Origin: Spirochaetaceae bacterium
GTDB lineage: Bacteria; Spirochaetota; Spirochaetia; Treponematales; Breznakiellaceae
Assembly (NCBI GenBank): GCA_031290405.1
Contig: JAITNO010000014.1
Coordinates: 1 to 18,702 of the forward strand
Direction of reading: 5' to 3'
DNA: 18,702 nucleotides
In this document: one piece after another, positions 7,050 to 14,616 of the stretch
Layout of the letters: each line of letters starts with the position of its first letter
How positions within the stretch are numbered: the stretch's first letter is position 1
Program-made: the position numbers and the translations under genes
Notes under the pieces: generated by a model
Databases searched by the model: none
The model's input: only the letters and a program-made list of their open reading frames with translations
Told to the model about the DNA's origin: nothing

Positions 7050-7121
7050 GCCGAGCCGCCAAAACCGCGTGCCACGCCCTCCAGATGGCGGCTTGAGCCC
7101 TCCAGAGCCAATCCAGAGCTT

Positions 7122-7194
7122 AAAAACAAAAAAGGCCCTCCGGGTTGTCGCAAGAAAGTCATGACCGCTTTGAAGAGCTCCCTCCCTAAGGGCC
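7122..7194 (-). terminator. Terminator-like hairpin, minus strand, upstream of pheT
   Basis: On the minus strand GGCCCTTAGGG (7184-7194) pairs with CCCGGAGGGCC (7134-7144), with one mismatch and one T-G pair, across a 39-base loop. It is followed by TTTTTTGTTTTT. No minus-strand gene enters it, so it is either the end of an unrecognised RNA or an attenuator ahead of pheT. The long loop lowers confidence. Confidence 0.4.
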
Positions 7195-7217
7195 AAAGAA
7201 CAAAGAGTTTTTTAGAA

Positions 7218-7264
7218 GCGCCGCCGTCAGGCGAGCAACCCTCCCACAGGCGGCGCGACTTTTT
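7218..7264 (+). terminator. Orphan terminator-like hairpin, plus strand
   Basis: GCGCCGCC (7218-7225) pairs perfectly with GGCGGCGC (7249-7256), and GAC then five T follow. No recognised plus-strand gene ends here; the nearest plus-strand coding sequence begins downstream at 7384. Confidence 0.45.
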
Positions 7265-7383
7265 CGTCAAAATCAACGCCGGCGAACCGTTTCATCGCGC
7301 AAGCGACGCATATCGCATCCGCCGTTCCCTCCTCTTCTTCAGAAGTTTCTCTTAAAAATAAGAAGAATGGCGTCGAAAATCAT

Positions 7384-8586
7384 ATGATGAATAATGTTTG
7401 GCAGAAGGCCCATGCCCTATTGGCCGTTGTGTGCATCGGAGTGTATGTTTGCGCGGCGCTCTACGCGGGGATTCGCATATGCGGCGAATGCGCATGGCAG
7501 AGCGAGCTTGCCGAGCGCGAATATGCCGATTTGAGGGACTTTGCGTCTTCCGCAAGTGTGCTTGGCGTGTCCTCTGCGGCGTTCAAGAGGGACGTTGAGG
7601 ATGCGATAGCGTTTTCAAAGACCTTGCAGGCGGTTATCATTGCCGGGCCGCGCAATGCGGCGCTCGCTGTGGAAAAAACTCCCGGTCTTGTCCGTTGGGA
7701 CGGGGCCTACCCGCGCTTTACAGGCGGCGTGAGTCTTTCCAGGCGACTTCCGCCTGCGCCGCTTCAGGTTAAGGACGAAGGCGGCGCGACCGTCAGCGCG
7801 ATCGCTTCCGTCATTGATTTCGATATGCTCCTGTCCATTGTGCGTCCGCCGTTTGCCGCCGTCCTTGCGGCGCTTTTTGTTTCATTCTTTATGTTGATTG
7901 CCGAGGCCGGTTTCCGCAGGGAGTCTGCCGGCGGCGGCGCAGGCGCAGGCGCAAAGGCTCCGACTGGGGCCGACGGAGTTGACGCAAGGCTTCCCTCTGA
8001 GCCTGAGCCCTTTGTCCCGTTCCAGAGGGAGGCTTTTGCGCCGCCCCCTCCGACGGAAAGCGCAGCCGACGACGCCAGCGACGACGATGCGGAGTTTTAC
8101 CGGAACGACGCGTTCGGCGATTCCAACGGGGAGCCGACCTTTGCCGACGACCTGGAGCCCTGCCTGGAGGCGGCTGAGGAAAGCGGCGAAGACCTCTGTT
8201 TGTTGAGCGCCGCATGGACCGCGGAAGACGCCCCCTTGAACATTCTGGCGGGCACCGCCGTGGCGTCTTTGAAACAGGGGACGCGCGTTTTTGAAAAGAT
8301 GCCGCCGGGCGTCTACGCCATCATCCCCGATGAAACGGTCGACGAGGGACTGGTCGCGGCAAAGTCGTTTTACCGCGACGCGATGGAAAAGCTGCCCGGC
8401 GACTGCTCATCCTCCCTTGTTGTAGGCCTCTCTTCCCGCGCCGGACGCCGCGTTGAGGCCGAGCGCTTGATGTACGAAACGGACTGCGCCTTATACAAGG
8501 CCCGCGAAGACAAAGAGCAACCGATCGTCGCCTTCAAAGCCGACCTGGAAAAGTATAAAGCTTTTATCGACAACCTCTCCTATTGA
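7384..8586 (+). CDS. Membrane protein with degenerate GGDEF-like domain
   Basis: The product is 400 residues. A first membrane segment (about residues 10-32) is followed by an extracytoplasmic domain of about 120 residues and a second membrane segment (about 155-176). Then comes an acidic, Pro/Ala-rich linker (180-260) and a cytoplasmic domain (about 265-390). In the last, PPGVYAIIPD stands where GGDEF proteins have GG(D/E)EF-ahxhP, and SSSLVVGLSSRAGRRVEAER, LMYETDCALYKAREDKEQ match the end of the GGDEF fold (SIGIA, then hxxADxALYxAKxxGRN). The catalytic signature is absent, so diguanylate cyclase activity is not expected; a sensory or scaffold role is inferred. ATG 7384 and 7387 are adjacent and only weak purine-rich sequence precedes them. 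The stop overlaps the convergent HEAT-repeat gene by 7 bp. Confidence 0.7.
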   Translation: MMNNVWQKAHALLAVVCIGVYVCAALYAGIRICGECAWQSELAEREYADLRDFASSASVLGVSSAAFKRDVEDAIAFSKTLQAVIIAGPRNAALAVEKTPGLVRWDGAYPRFTGGVSLSRRLPPAPLQVKDEGGATVSAIASVIDFDMLLSIVRPPFAAVLAALFVSFFMLIAEAGFRRESAGGGAGAGAKAPTGADGVDARLPSEPEPFVPFQREAFAPPPPTESAADDASDDDAEFYRNDAFGDSNGEPTFADDLEPCLEAAEESGEDLCLLSAAWTAEDAPLNILAGTAVASLKQGTRVFEKMPPGVYAIIPDETVDEGLVAAKSFYRDAMEKLPGDCSSSLVVGLSSRAGRRVEAERLMYETDCALYKAREDKEQPIVAFKADLEKYKAFIDNLSY

Positions 8587-9911
8587 AGCTTCTGCAGAAC
8601 CTCGTTGGCCATTCGTGCGAGGCCTGAGTTCTTATCCGCGGCCAGGCGCGTCGTCTGGTCAAGGTAGGCGGTGAAGCGGTTGTTGCCCGTTATTTCCAAC
8701 GCAATCGCAATCTCGCCGGCGTTGCCCGAGGCGAAGAGCGCTCCGGCGAACGCCAATAACTTGTCCGACTTTGCCTTCGACACGGCGCCGATGAGGGCGT
8801 TGTAGAGAACCTTTTGGTTGCCACGTTTCGCCGCTTCAATCTTTTCAAGAATCGCGCCCGAGTACCTTTCGCCGTCGATGCCCACAAGTTCCTCCGCGGC
8901 GAGCGCGCGCACCTTATCGGGAGTCTTCTTTTCGTTAAAAATCGCCTCCAACGCGTCGGCCGCTTTCCCATCGACAGCCGCAAGCGCGGCAAGCGCGCGC
9001 ACGGCTTCCTCCTTTACCGCCGGAACTTCGTCGTTTTCGGCGCGAAACTTTAAGTATGGCGCCGCGTCCGCCGGCTTTGTGCGCGCGGCGGACTTTATCG
9101 CCGCAAGACGCGTCTTATAGTGAGAATCGCGGAACGCGTCGATGAGCGCGGCGTTCACGGCGTCCCCCGAAAAGCTCCCCAAGGCGCCTGCCGCCGCCGC
9201 TCTGACGTTCGGGTCCTTCGAGAAGACGTGCGAAACGACGGCGTCCGCCGTCGCCTCGTCCCCAATCGCCTCCAGGGCGCCCAACGCCGCCAACGTCAGC
9301 CCCACGCGCGCGTTTTCATTCATCAAGCCCACGAGGAAGCCGCTCGCCTTTTTCGATCGAGTCTGCCCCAATGCGGCGACAAGCTCCCTCTGTGCGTCGT
9401 CTCCCAACGACGTGGAGCCGTAATAGGCGATCAAGTATTCCGCCGCGTCCGCGCCACCGCCAGAGCCGGTCGCCCGTCCAATCGCGCGAATCGCGCCCAA
9501 GCGGTAGGCGTCCTCACCAGACTCCAAAACGGCCCGCAAGACGTCCTGACCGTCCGCGGCGCGAACCGCGGCTAAGTACTCCATGGCCGCAATGACGGCG
9601 GCGCCGTCCAGCTCGTCGCGGGTTTCAATCAGCGCGCGCGCGACGCCTTCGAGCCCGGACTTCTCCTTTTCGGCAAAGAACGTCAACGCCGCCGATTTAA
9701 TGCGCGGATTCTTTGTGGCGCGGGCAAGTTCGGCCAGCTCCGCGTCCAGATAATCCGCCTTGTTCTTCTTGAGCGACTGCATCAACGCGACAATTTCCGC
9801 GTCTGTGCCGTAGCGCAGCGCGTCGCGCTGCCCTTCTTCCCCTTCTTCGGCGTACGCGGACAAGGCGAAGCCGATCAAGCACAAACAAACGAACCGTTTC
9901 TGTACATTCAT
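8580..9911 (-). CDS. Secreted HEAT-repeat protein
   Basis: The product is 443 residues. The signal peptide MNVQKRFVCLCLIGFALSAYA has a type I cleavage site (AYA then EEG). The remainder is a run of helical pairs of about 30-35 residues typical of HEAT/PBS-lyase repeats, such as DAYRLGAIRAIGRATGSGG, VGLTLAALGALEAIGDEATA, DPNVRAAAAGALGSFSG and KTRLAAIKSAARTK. These solenoids usually act as protein-binding scaffolds. No catalytic residues are evident, and a periplasmic location is inferred. ATG 9909-9911 is chosen for the signal peptide; its ribosome-binding site is weak (AAGG about 14 bases upstream). It is divergent from the glycosyltransferase gene across 133 bp and overlaps the upstream convergent gene by 7 bp at its 3' end. 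No specific family name is recognised. Confidence 0.8.
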   Translation of the reverse strand: MNVQKRFVCLCLIGFALSAYAEEGEEGQRDALRYGTDAEIVALMQSLKKNKADYLDAELAELARATKNPRIKSAALTFFAEKEKSGLEGVARALIETRDELDGAAVIAAMEYLAAVRAADGQDVLRAVLESGEDAYRLGAIRAIGRATGSGGGADAAEYLIAYYGSTSLGDDAQRELVAALGQTRSKKASGFLVGLMNENARVGLTLAALGALEAIGDEATADAVVSHVFSKDPNVRAAAAGALGSFSGDAVNAALIDAFRDSHYKTRLAAIKSAARTKPADAAPYLKFRAENDEVPAVKEEAVRALAALAAVDGKAADALEAIFNEKKTPDKVRALAAEELVGIDGERYSGAILEKIEAAKRGNQKVLYNALIGAVSKAKSDKLLAFAGALFASGNAGEIAIALEITGNNRFTAYLDQTTRLAADKNSGLARMANEVLQKLQ

Positions 9912-10044
9912 GCGCCAAGCGTACGCCTTTTTTTACGCCTTGCCAAGAGAAGAGGGAAGGGGGAACGCGGCAGAGGAGAGGGACTCGCTCTTTTTCCCGA
10001 TGTGTGATACAAGTAACGACGGCCGGGAGGATAAAGGCAGCCAC

Positions 10045-11160
10045 ATGAACGTATTGATATGCATTCCAACGTATAACGAAGCGGAGAACATCAGACTTCT
10101 CATACCCGCGATCTTTAAGAACAGCCCCGAGAACACCCACGTCCTTATCGTGGACGACAATTCCCCCGATGGAACGGCGACTGTCGTCAAGACCTTCATG
10201 GCGGGCGATCCCGCGCGCATTTACCTCATGGAACGGCCCGGGAAGCAGGGAGGCGCGTCGGCCTTTTTGGAAGGTTTCGCTTGGGCCCTCGAACATGGAT
10301 ACGACGCGGTACTCGCCATGGACGCGGACTTCTCGCATAGACCCGAACACATCGCAGAGTTAATCGCCGCCGCCGCGCGCGCCGACTGTGTGTTCGGCTC
10401 CCGCTTGGTAAAGGGCGGATCGACGGAAAACCGGTCCGCGGTAAGAAACGTCATATCGCACGGTGCGTCCTGGTATTGCCGCTTGGCGCTCGACGTTTCC
10501 ATACATGATTGGACGGGGGGCTACAATCTGTGGACGGCGTCCGCACTGCGCAAGATAGGCCTGGACACCATATTCACGCGCGGCTACTCGTTCCAGATGG
10601 AGATGAAATATAAGGCCGTTCGCGCCGGCTGCGCGACAAAAGAGATCCCCATTGCGTTCCCCGACCGCATATCCGGCGTTTCAAAGATGCCAACATCGTA
10701 CTTTACGCGCGCGCTCGTCGACGTGTGGCGCATAAAGTTCTCCCTTTTGCGGAGCCCCCTGCTCAAAACGGCGATAAAGTTCGCCATTGCCGGCGGACTC
10801 GGTACGCTCACCAATCTGGCGTTGTTCTTTCTCTGCGTCGATGTGGCGCATCTGCCCGCGACGCCGGTAAGCGTGGGTTGCTTCGCAATCGCGGGAACGC
10901 AGAACTACATCACGCACCACAAGTGGTCGTTTGCAAGCGACACGAAGGGGACGAAACCATCGCTTAAGGCGTGGCTCCTGTTCCTCTGTTCGTCCTTGTT
11001 GGGCCTTGCCGCAAACATCGCCGTCATGAATCTGATCTTGATGAATCTTGTCGTGCCCGTAAAAACGGCGGCTGGGGCCGCCGGGATTGCGGCAGGCTTA
11101 AGCATAAACTTCTTCATGTCGAAGTTCGTCGTCTTTCGGAAGAAATCAGGCGGCGCGTAA
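10045..11160 (+). CDS. GT2 polyprenyl-phosphate glycosyltransferase fused to GtrA-like domain
   Basis: The product is 371 residues. Residues 1 to about 235 form a family-2 glycosyltransferase of the dolichol-phosphate mannosyltransferase type: ICIPTYNEAENI, VDDNSPDGT (Asp37-Asp38), the DXD-like AMDADFSHRPE (Asp93, Asp95), FGSRLVKGG and GYSFQMEMKYKAVRAG. Residues about 245-371 carry four predicted membrane segments with the GtrA pattern (KFAIAGGLGTLTNLALFF, NYITHHKWSFAS, and a final LSINFFMSKFVVFRKK). Such fusions make a lipid-linked monosaccharide and may help flip it across the inner membrane for envelope glycosylation. The sugar cannot be told. ATG 10045 is chosen because it starts the strand MNVLICIPTYN and has AAAGG seven bases upstream. 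It is convergent with smpB, 15 bp away. Confidence 0.93.
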   Translation: MNVLICIPTYNEAENIRLLIPAIFKNSPENTHVLIVDDNSPDGTATVVKTFMAGDPARIYLMERPGKQGGASAFLEGFAWALEHGYDAVLAMDADFSHRPEHIAELIAAAARADCVFGSRLVKGGSTENRSAVRNVISHGASWYCRLALDVSIHDWTGGYNLWTASALRKIGLDTIFTRGYSFQMEMKYKAVRAGCATKEIPIAFPDRISGVSKMPTSYFTRALVDVWRIKFSLLRSPLLKTAIKFAIAGGLGTLTNLALFFLCVDVAHLPATPVSVGCFAIAGTQNYITHHKWSFASDTKGTKPSLKAWLLFLCSSLLGLAANIAVMNLILMNLVVPVKTAAGAAGIAAGLSINFFMSKFVVFRKKSGGA

Positions 11161-11175
11161 ACCGCGGCGAAGGGA

Positions 11176-11628
11176 CTATCGAAGACGAAATTCTCTTTGC
11201 GCGTCGCGGTCCGCGTCTCTTTCTTTAATCGCGGCGCGTTTGTCGTAGAGCTTTTTTCCCTTGCAGACGCCCAATTCGACCTTCACCCTGCCGTGTTTTA
11301 AGTAGAATGAAAGCGGCACAAGCGTGAACCCTTTTTCTTCGACTTTGCGATTGAGGCGTTTGATCTCGTCTTTATGGAGGAGCAACTTCTTCTTTCTGTC
11401 GGGCTCGTGGTTGAATATCGAAGAGTAGGGATTCTCAGAAATCTTGAACGAGTTGAGCCATACTTCGCCGGAGACAACCTCGGCCCACGCATCGGGAAAC
11501 GACAGCTTTCCGTCTTTAATCGACTTGACCTCGCTGCCCTGCAAGACGATTCCCGCTTCGACGCGGTCGTCCACCGTGTAATTGAAGAAAGCCCTCCGGT
11601 TCTTCGCGATGATTTTGATGTTGTCCAT
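11176..11628 (-). CDS. smpB: SsrA-binding protein SmpB
   Basis: SmpB binds tmRNA and delivers it to stalled ribosomes for trans-translation. The 150-residue length is usual. Family landmarks are the N-terminal IIAKNRRAFFNYTVDDRVEA, GIVLQGSEVKSIKDGKLSF, the stretch HEPDRKKKLLLHKDEI, and the basic C-terminal tail GKKLYDKRAAIKERDADRDA that inserts in the ribosome. ATG 11626-11628 has GGGGGAG four bases upstream. It lies 18 bases after the PEGA/FGE-like gene on the same strand, so the two are probably co-transcribed. The tmRNA gene itself is not seen here. Confidence 0.97.
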   Translation of the reverse strand: MDNIKIIAKNRRAFFNYTVDDRVEAGIVLQGSEVKSIKDGKLSFPDAWAEVVSGEVWLNSFKISENPYSSIFNHEPDRKKKLLLHKDEIKRLNRKVEEKGFTLVPLSFYLKHGRVKVELGVCKGKKLYDKRAAIKERDADRDAQREFRLR

Positions 11629-11646
11629 GACGCTCCCCCTCGCGCC

Positions 11647-13158
11647 CTACTTGCGCGCGGCGATGACCGGACGAAAGCCGGTAAAAGGCGAAGCGGCGTC
11701 AGGCGACAAGGATCCCCGCGCATTCTTGCCCAGAGAATCCGACCGATTGACCCAACAGCCCCCACGCACGCTCCGCTCGGGCGAGCCCAGCAACTCTCTT
11801 GCCCACTCCGCGGATGAAAGATCCGCAAGCGGAGCAAAAAAGTCCGAACACCATTCCCAAAGCCCTGCGCCGTCATAGCTTTCCAGCGTCATCCCGCGTA
11901 AAACGGACGAGGCGGAGGATGAGCCGGCGGAGTCGGCGGCGAATTTTGCCGCATATTCCCACTCAATTTCCGAGGGAAGCCTTACCTCGTACGCCTTCGC
12001 CAACGATGAGGGCAACTTTGCGTCAAGCCAGGCGCAGAAGGCCTCCGCCGCGAAAAAGCTCACCCCTGAAACGGAGGAGGGGGGATGCCCCGGAAACTCA
12101 TCCTGGAATTGCTCGTTTGAAATCTTGTAAGCTTCGAATGCCCGGAGGTATTCGTCGTTCGCCTTGCCCTCCGCCGCAAGCGCGTCGCGGTTGGCCGCGT
12201 TCCACGCGGGATTTTCGGCAAGGAAACGTTCCCACGAAGAAAAGGAAACCTCGTCCCGCGCCACCATAAGTGAGGCCGGACTGGAGAACTCGACGGCAAA
12301 CTCGACGCCCTCGACAAACAAAGGAGCCCTCATGACGTTTGAAGGCGCCGCAACGTTTTGCGGCTCATCCTCGTCGCCGTCAGCCCAGACGCGAGGGTAC
12401 AACTTAGAGTTCACAAGCGCGTGCGCAGTTTCCTCAGGCAGAACGTCGCCCAACGCAAGGACAAACGAAGGATTTTTCGTCAAGAACGAAAAGACCCCCC
12501 GCGCGGCCGCCATCGCCGCCGTCGGAGACGCCGCGTTCCCACCGCCGTGCGCTAAAAATTCAGCGCGGAGCAGATCCTTCAACGCCGCGCGCGTTACGGC
12601 AAAGCGCGCCGCCGCTTCAACCAACGCCGCGGCCCCCCTGGCCGCATCCGCATCCGCAGGCGCGCTCCGGTAGACGCCCTCGGACAGAGAGAGGGGTATT
12701 TGGTACGCCTCCGTGGGCTCTCCGGCGAAGGACCACGCCGCATAATCCCGCGCTCCGTCGACAAGAGCCGACAACGCGCCCTCTTCGGCCAGCTTCGCCC
12801 TCAAACTCATCGTCTTGGGAAAAAATCGCGAGCCAAACAGCCGCGCGCCGGCCACAATGCGCTCACTCTGGGGCGCAAAGCCCGGCAGGGCAAGCGTAAC
12901 AAGACGCGCGCCCTCCGGCACAAAGATCCGGCACGGCGCGGAGCCATAGTACACATCGTCAATGCGAACCGCCGCGCCCCAGGGCTCGCTCTCCACGGAC
13001 AGCATAACGCCCGGCCTCGAGAGACCCGGATGCAGCAGCAAAAAGAAGAGCGCCGCGAGCGCCGCAAGAGCGCACAACGCGAACAGACAGACGCCCGCCC
13101 TGACGCCACAGACGCGCGGCAAGCGCACCCAATCGTCGGGTTCAATTTTCTTAAACAT
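11647..13158 (-). CDS. Membrane protein with PEGA and FGE-sulfatase-like domains
   Basis: The product is 503 residues. A short basic N-terminus precedes one membrane segment (about 20-43). A PEGA domain follows (about 52-95: VMLSVESEPWGAAVRIDDVY, APCRIFVPEGARLVTL), which typically packs against the cell wall or surface layer. The C-terminal third is an FGE-sulfatase/SUMF1 fold: VARDEVSFSSWERFLAENPAW, VSGVSFFAAEAFCAWLDAKL, RLPSEIEWEYAAKF, GLWEWCSDFF and RSVRGGCWVN ending in FTGFRPVI. The two cysteines that catalyse formylglycine formation would fall after GG(S/C)W; here the segment reads VNRSDSLGKNARG with none, so it is probably a non-catalytic, carbohydrate- or protein-binding version. It probably shares a transcript with smpB. 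The 1.4-kb array lies immediately upstream. Confidence 0.85.
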   Translation of the reverse strand: MFKKIEPDDWVRLPRVCGVRAGVCLFALCALAALAALFFLLLHPGLSRPGVMLSVESEPWGAAVRIDDVYYGSAPCRIFVPEGARLVTLALPGFAPQSERIVAGARLFGSRFFPKTMSLRAKLAEEGALSALVDGARDYAAWSFAGEPTEAYQIPLSLSEGVYRSAPADADAARGAAALVEAAARFAVTRAALKDLLRAEFLAHGGGNAASPTAAMAAARGVFSFLTKNPSFVLALGDVLPEETAHALVNSKLYPRVWADGDEDEPQNVAAPSNVMRAPLFVEGVEFAVEFSSPASLMVARDEVSFSSWERFLAENPAWNAANRDALAAEGKANDEYLRAFEAYKISNEQFQDEFPGHPPSSVSGVSFFAAEAFCAWLDAKLPSSLAKAYEVRLPSEIEWEYAAKFAADSAGSSSASSVLRGMTLESYDGAGLWEWCSDFFAPLADLSSAEWARELLGSPERSVRGGCWVNRSDSLGKNARGSLSPDAASPFTGFRPVIAARK

Positions 13159-13164
13159 GGAACC

Positions 13165-13193
13165 ACGCTATCAAAAGAACAAATTAGTGTAAA
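13165..13193 (-). promoter_or_regulatory. Weak promoter candidate for the PEGA/FGE gene
   Basis: On the minus strand TTTACA (13188-13193) is followed after 17 bp by TAGCGT (13165-13170), a poor -10. The predicted start would fall on or next to the A of the ATG at 13158. No Shine-Dalgarno is seen before that ATG, so a leaderless transcript is conceivable. Confidence 0.2.
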
Positions 13194-13210
13194 GGGCCCC
13201 CACAGAGCCC

Positions 13211-14608
13211 CACCCGTCGAACGAAGATCCCCACCCGTCGAACAAAGAGTCCCACCCGTCGAACGAAGAGTCCCACCCGTCGAACAGGGAGTCCCACCCG
13301 TCGAACGAAGATCCTCACCCGTCGAACGAAGAGCCCCACCCGTCGAACGAAGAGTCCCACCCGTCGAACGAAGATCATCACCCGTCGAACAGGGAGCCCC
13401 ACCCGTCGAACGAAGAGTCTCACCCGTCGAACGAAGATCCTCACCCGTCGAACGAAGATCCTCACCCGTCGAACGAAGATCATCTCCCATCGAACAGGGA
13501 GTCTCACCCGTCGAACGAAGAGTCCCACCCGTCGAACAAAGAGTCTCACCCGTCGAACGAAGATCCCCACCCGTCGAACGAAGAGTCCCACCCGTCGAAC
13601 GAAGATCATCTCCCGTCGAACGAAGAGTCTCACCCGTCGAACGAAGATCCCCACCCGTCGAACGAAGATCATCTCCCGTCGAACGAAGAGTCTCACCCGT
13701 CGAACGAAGATCCCCACCCGTCGAACGAATATCATCACCCGTCGAACAGGGAGTCCCACCCGTCGAATAAAACGTTTCACTGGTGAAACAAAATGTTTCA
13801 CCAGTGAAACAAAACGTTTGACGAGTAAAACAAAACGTTTGACGAGTAAAACAAAACGTTTGACGAGTAAAACAAAACGTTTCACCATCGAACAGAAACG
13901 TTTCACCACTCAACGGATTCGTTTCACCACTCAACAGAGTTGTTTCACCATTCAACGGATTCGTTTCACCATTCAACAGGGTCGTTTCACCGGTGAAACA
14001 AAACGTTTGACGAGTAAAACAAAACGTTTGACGAGTAAAACAAAACGTTTCACCATCGAACAGAAACGTTTCACCACTCAACGGATTCGTTTCACCACTC
14101 AACGGATTCGTTTCACCAGTGAACGCATTCGTTTCACCACTCAACGGATTCGTTTCACCAGTGAACGCATTCGTTTCACCGGTGAACAGACCCGTTCCGT
14201 TGGTGAACAGACCCGTTCCGTTGGTGAGCAGACCCGTTCCGTTGGTGAGCAGACCCGTTCCGTTGGTGAACAGACCCGTTCCGTTGGTGAGCAGACCTGT
14301 TCCAATGGCGATCAAACTCGTTCCGTTTGCGGACAAACTCGTTTCAATGGCGGACAAACTCGTTCACTTGGCGAGCAAACTCGTTCACTTGGCGAGCAAA
14401 CTCGTTCACTTGGAGGATAAACGCGTTCACTTGGTGAGCAGACCCGTTCACTTGGCGAGCAAATTCGTTCACTTGGTGAGCAGACCCGTTCACTTGGCGA
14501 GCAAACCCGTTCACTTGGCGAGCAAATCCGTTCACTTGGCGAGCAGACCCGTTCACTTGGTGAGCAAATACGTTCCCTTGGAGGATAAACGCGTTCCGTT
14601 GCGTGGAA
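13211..14608. repeat. 1.4-kb minisatellite, about 66 units of 21 bp
   Basis: The first 27 units carry CACCCGTCGAAC, starting at 13211 and recurring every 21 bp to 13757. From 13774 the units begin GTTTCAC, GTTTGAC, GTTCCGTTGG or GTTCACTTGG and continue in register to a final copy at 14593. Aligning CACCCGTCGAAC with CACCAGTGAAAC shows both halves are one diverging array. Unit types are clustered, and some blocks of two or more units are duplicated. Many units in the middle are dyads (TTTCAC-CA-GTGAAA, TTTCAC-CG-GTGAAA). Several stop-free frames exist on both strands (for example VERR-PP, RSTGG, TNGTG heptads), but none has a start region or non-repeat domain. It fills the gap between the 1023-residue protein gene and the PEGA/FGE gene. 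Confidence 0.95.
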
Positions 14609-14616
14609 CGTTTTTT
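14592..14616 (+). terminator. Plus-strand terminator at the right end of the array
   Basis: CGTTCC (14592-14597) pairs with GGAACG (14605-14610) around GTTGCGT and runs into six T. The left arm is the last array unit. It overlaps the stop codon of the minus-strand gene and, on that strand, lacks a T-run. It would stop plus-strand transcripts of the array. Confidence 0.5.

Noticed and set aside
5111..7096. Plus-strand open frame of 661 codons opposite pheT
   Set aside because: It is antisense to a clear pheT gene, has an implausible Arg/His/Pro-rich composition and no family motif; it is a by-product of GC-rich codon use.
7100..7260. T-box riboswitch or Phe-rich leader peptide for pheT
   Set aside because: No T-box consensus (AGGGUGG...ACCGCG) or specifier loop was found; the apparent Phe codons are only the T-run of the hairpin. 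A promoter closer to pheT also makes a long leader unnecessary.
6945..7355. 136-codon plus-strand frame upstream of the GGDEF-like gene
   Set aside because: It spans repeats and two terminator-like hairpins, lacks a ribosome-binding site, and has no recognisable domain.
9910..10044. N-terminal extension of the glycosyltransferase
   Set aside because: The frame is open upstream, but the family N-terminus begins at MNVLICIPTYN with a Shine-Dalgarno, and the extension is hydrophilic low-complexity sequence.
12700..14420. Heptad-repeat open frames on both strands of the large array
   Set aside because: They arise because the 21-bp unit has no stop codon. Several frames on both strands stay open, parts run antisense through the PEGA/FGE gene, and none has a ribosome-binding site or a non-repeat domain.
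13211..14608. CRISPR array
   Set aside because: Units are contiguous 21-mers with no unique spacers of constant length between conserved repeats, and no cas genes are nearby.
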